From Methanomethylovorans sp. (GTDB taxonomy: Archaea; Halobacteriota; Methanosarcinia; Methanosarcinales; Methanosarcinaceae): DNA of 6,327 bases. The notes under the pieces were generated by a model that saw only the letters and a list, made by a program, of their open reading frames with translations, searched no databases and had not been told where the DNA came from. The first letter of the stretch is position 1. Each line of letters starts with the position of its first letter. The stretch covers positions 1-6,327 of the forward strand of contig JAHFZE010000206.1 in assembly GCA_020854785.1 (NCBI GenBank), written 5' to 3'. The translations under genes and the position numbers were made by a program. This document shows positions 5,991 to 6,327 of the stretch, one piece after another.

Positions 5991-6023
5991 CTTTGATATA
6001 TAATGAGGGAGTTGCACAAAAAA

Positions 6024-6327
6024 CTAATGTTCTTTTTTCAGGTCGGCCTTTTCAATGGCCATGGCAACAGCATCCTTGTGCAGTTGTGCAGATTCATGGA
6101 TACCGCCTTTATTACCCCGTACGGCACGGCATGGATATTGCTGTATCAGCAGTCCGGCTTTAGCAGGTGCTTCTTTTAGAGGCGTACCCTTAAGTCCATC
6201 TGCCATATGCCAGGTGCTGCCGCAGGGTGCTCCCCTGATAACTTTAACTTCATCCACTTTTTCTTCAGAAACGATGATCTCAAGCAGAGGACGTGACAGT
6301 TTGTCAGTGAATTCACATATAGCAGGA
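6024..6327 (-). CDS. DUF166-family protein, C-terminal 100 residues (5' end outside the window)
   Basis: The minus-strand frame is open to the right edge and ends at a TAG at 6024-6026. The visible part holds VKVIRGAPCGSTW (27-39 of the fragment), then GTPLKEAPAKAGLL and QQYPC (62-66). The GAPCGST and YPC cysteines (fragment residues 35 and 66) are the signature of archaeal DUF166 (COG1810) proteins as I recall them. The function of the family is not established; the paired cysteines suggest metal or iron-sulfur binding or redox chemistry, which is inference. The internal GTG at 6257 is not the true start, because the frame and the family similarity continue upstream of it. PolX follows closely in the same direction, so the two are probably co-transcribed. 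Six Ts (6018-6023 on the minus strand) come right after the stop and could allow partial termination. Confidence 0.75.
   Translation of the reverse strand, partial: PAICEFTDKLSRPLLEIIVSEEKVDEVKVIRGAPCGSTWHMADGLKGTPLKEAPAKAGLLIQQYPCRAVRGNKGGIHESAQLHKDAVAMAIEKADLKKEH

Noticed and set aside
5299..6003. Plus-strand 234-codon frame opposite PolX
   Set aside because: Its Ser/Ile/Phe-rich composition is the usual shadow of a real gene on the other strand, and PolX motifs are intact there.
5996..6003. TTATATAT as a PolX promoter
   Set aside because: It is only a few bases before the ATG, too close for a TATA box serving that start.
5990..6017. GTG at 6017 as the PolX start
   Set aside because: It adds nine residues not typical of the family and has no Shine-Dalgarno; ATG at 5990 fits family N-termini better.

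Overview
The window looks like chromosome from a methanogenic (or closely related methane-cycling) euryarchaeon, most likely in or near the Methanosarcinales. The strongest marker is a complete methanogenesis marker protein 14 gene. Supporting signs are archaeal TATA-type promoter boxes, an archaeal DUF166 protein, an EFR1-type flavodoxin/ferredoxin protein, and moderate G+C with no mobile-element signature. Genus cannot be fixed from the sequence. Three of the five visible stops of the larger genes are TAG, which is unusual for strongly pyrrolysine-dependent Methanosarcinaceae.

Layout. (1) Bases 1-1740, minus strand: an Mrr-type restriction-endonuclease-like protein fused to two PH-like domains (709-1740), followed downstream by an EFR1-type flavodoxin plus 4Fe-4S protein that runs off the left edge (1-626). 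The second gene appears only as an edge-truncated reading frame on the minus strand. (2) Bases 1741-1972: a divergent regulatory region with TATA boxes for both directions and several small palindromes. (3) Bases 1973-3846, plus strand: a tight two-gene operon of a thioredoxin (WCGPC) with a charged N-terminal helix, then methanogenesis marker 14, an ASKHA-like protein of unresolved function. (4) Bases 3847-4265: a 419-base gap. It holds tandem hairpins after marker 14 and, on the minus strand, a promoter, a 13-codon mini-ORF and an overlapping 36-residue very basic small ORF, both ORFs with good Shine-Dalgarno sequences. (5) Bases 4266-6327, minus strand: a DUF166 protein cut by the right edge, followed by a full-length family X DNA polymerase with a C-terminal PHP domain (PolX). 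These two genes share one reading frame, separated by a TAG codon.

How the genes may work together. Thioredoxin and marker 14 are almost certainly co-transcribed, which suggests redox maintenance of a methanogenesis-related ATPase-like protein. PolX and DUF166 appear co-transcribed, and PolX fits DNA gap repair. The Mrr-PH protein looks like a stand-alone DNA-cleaving or defence/stress protein rather than part of a recognisable restriction-modification system. The least explained part is the small-ORF cluster between marker 14 and PolX.
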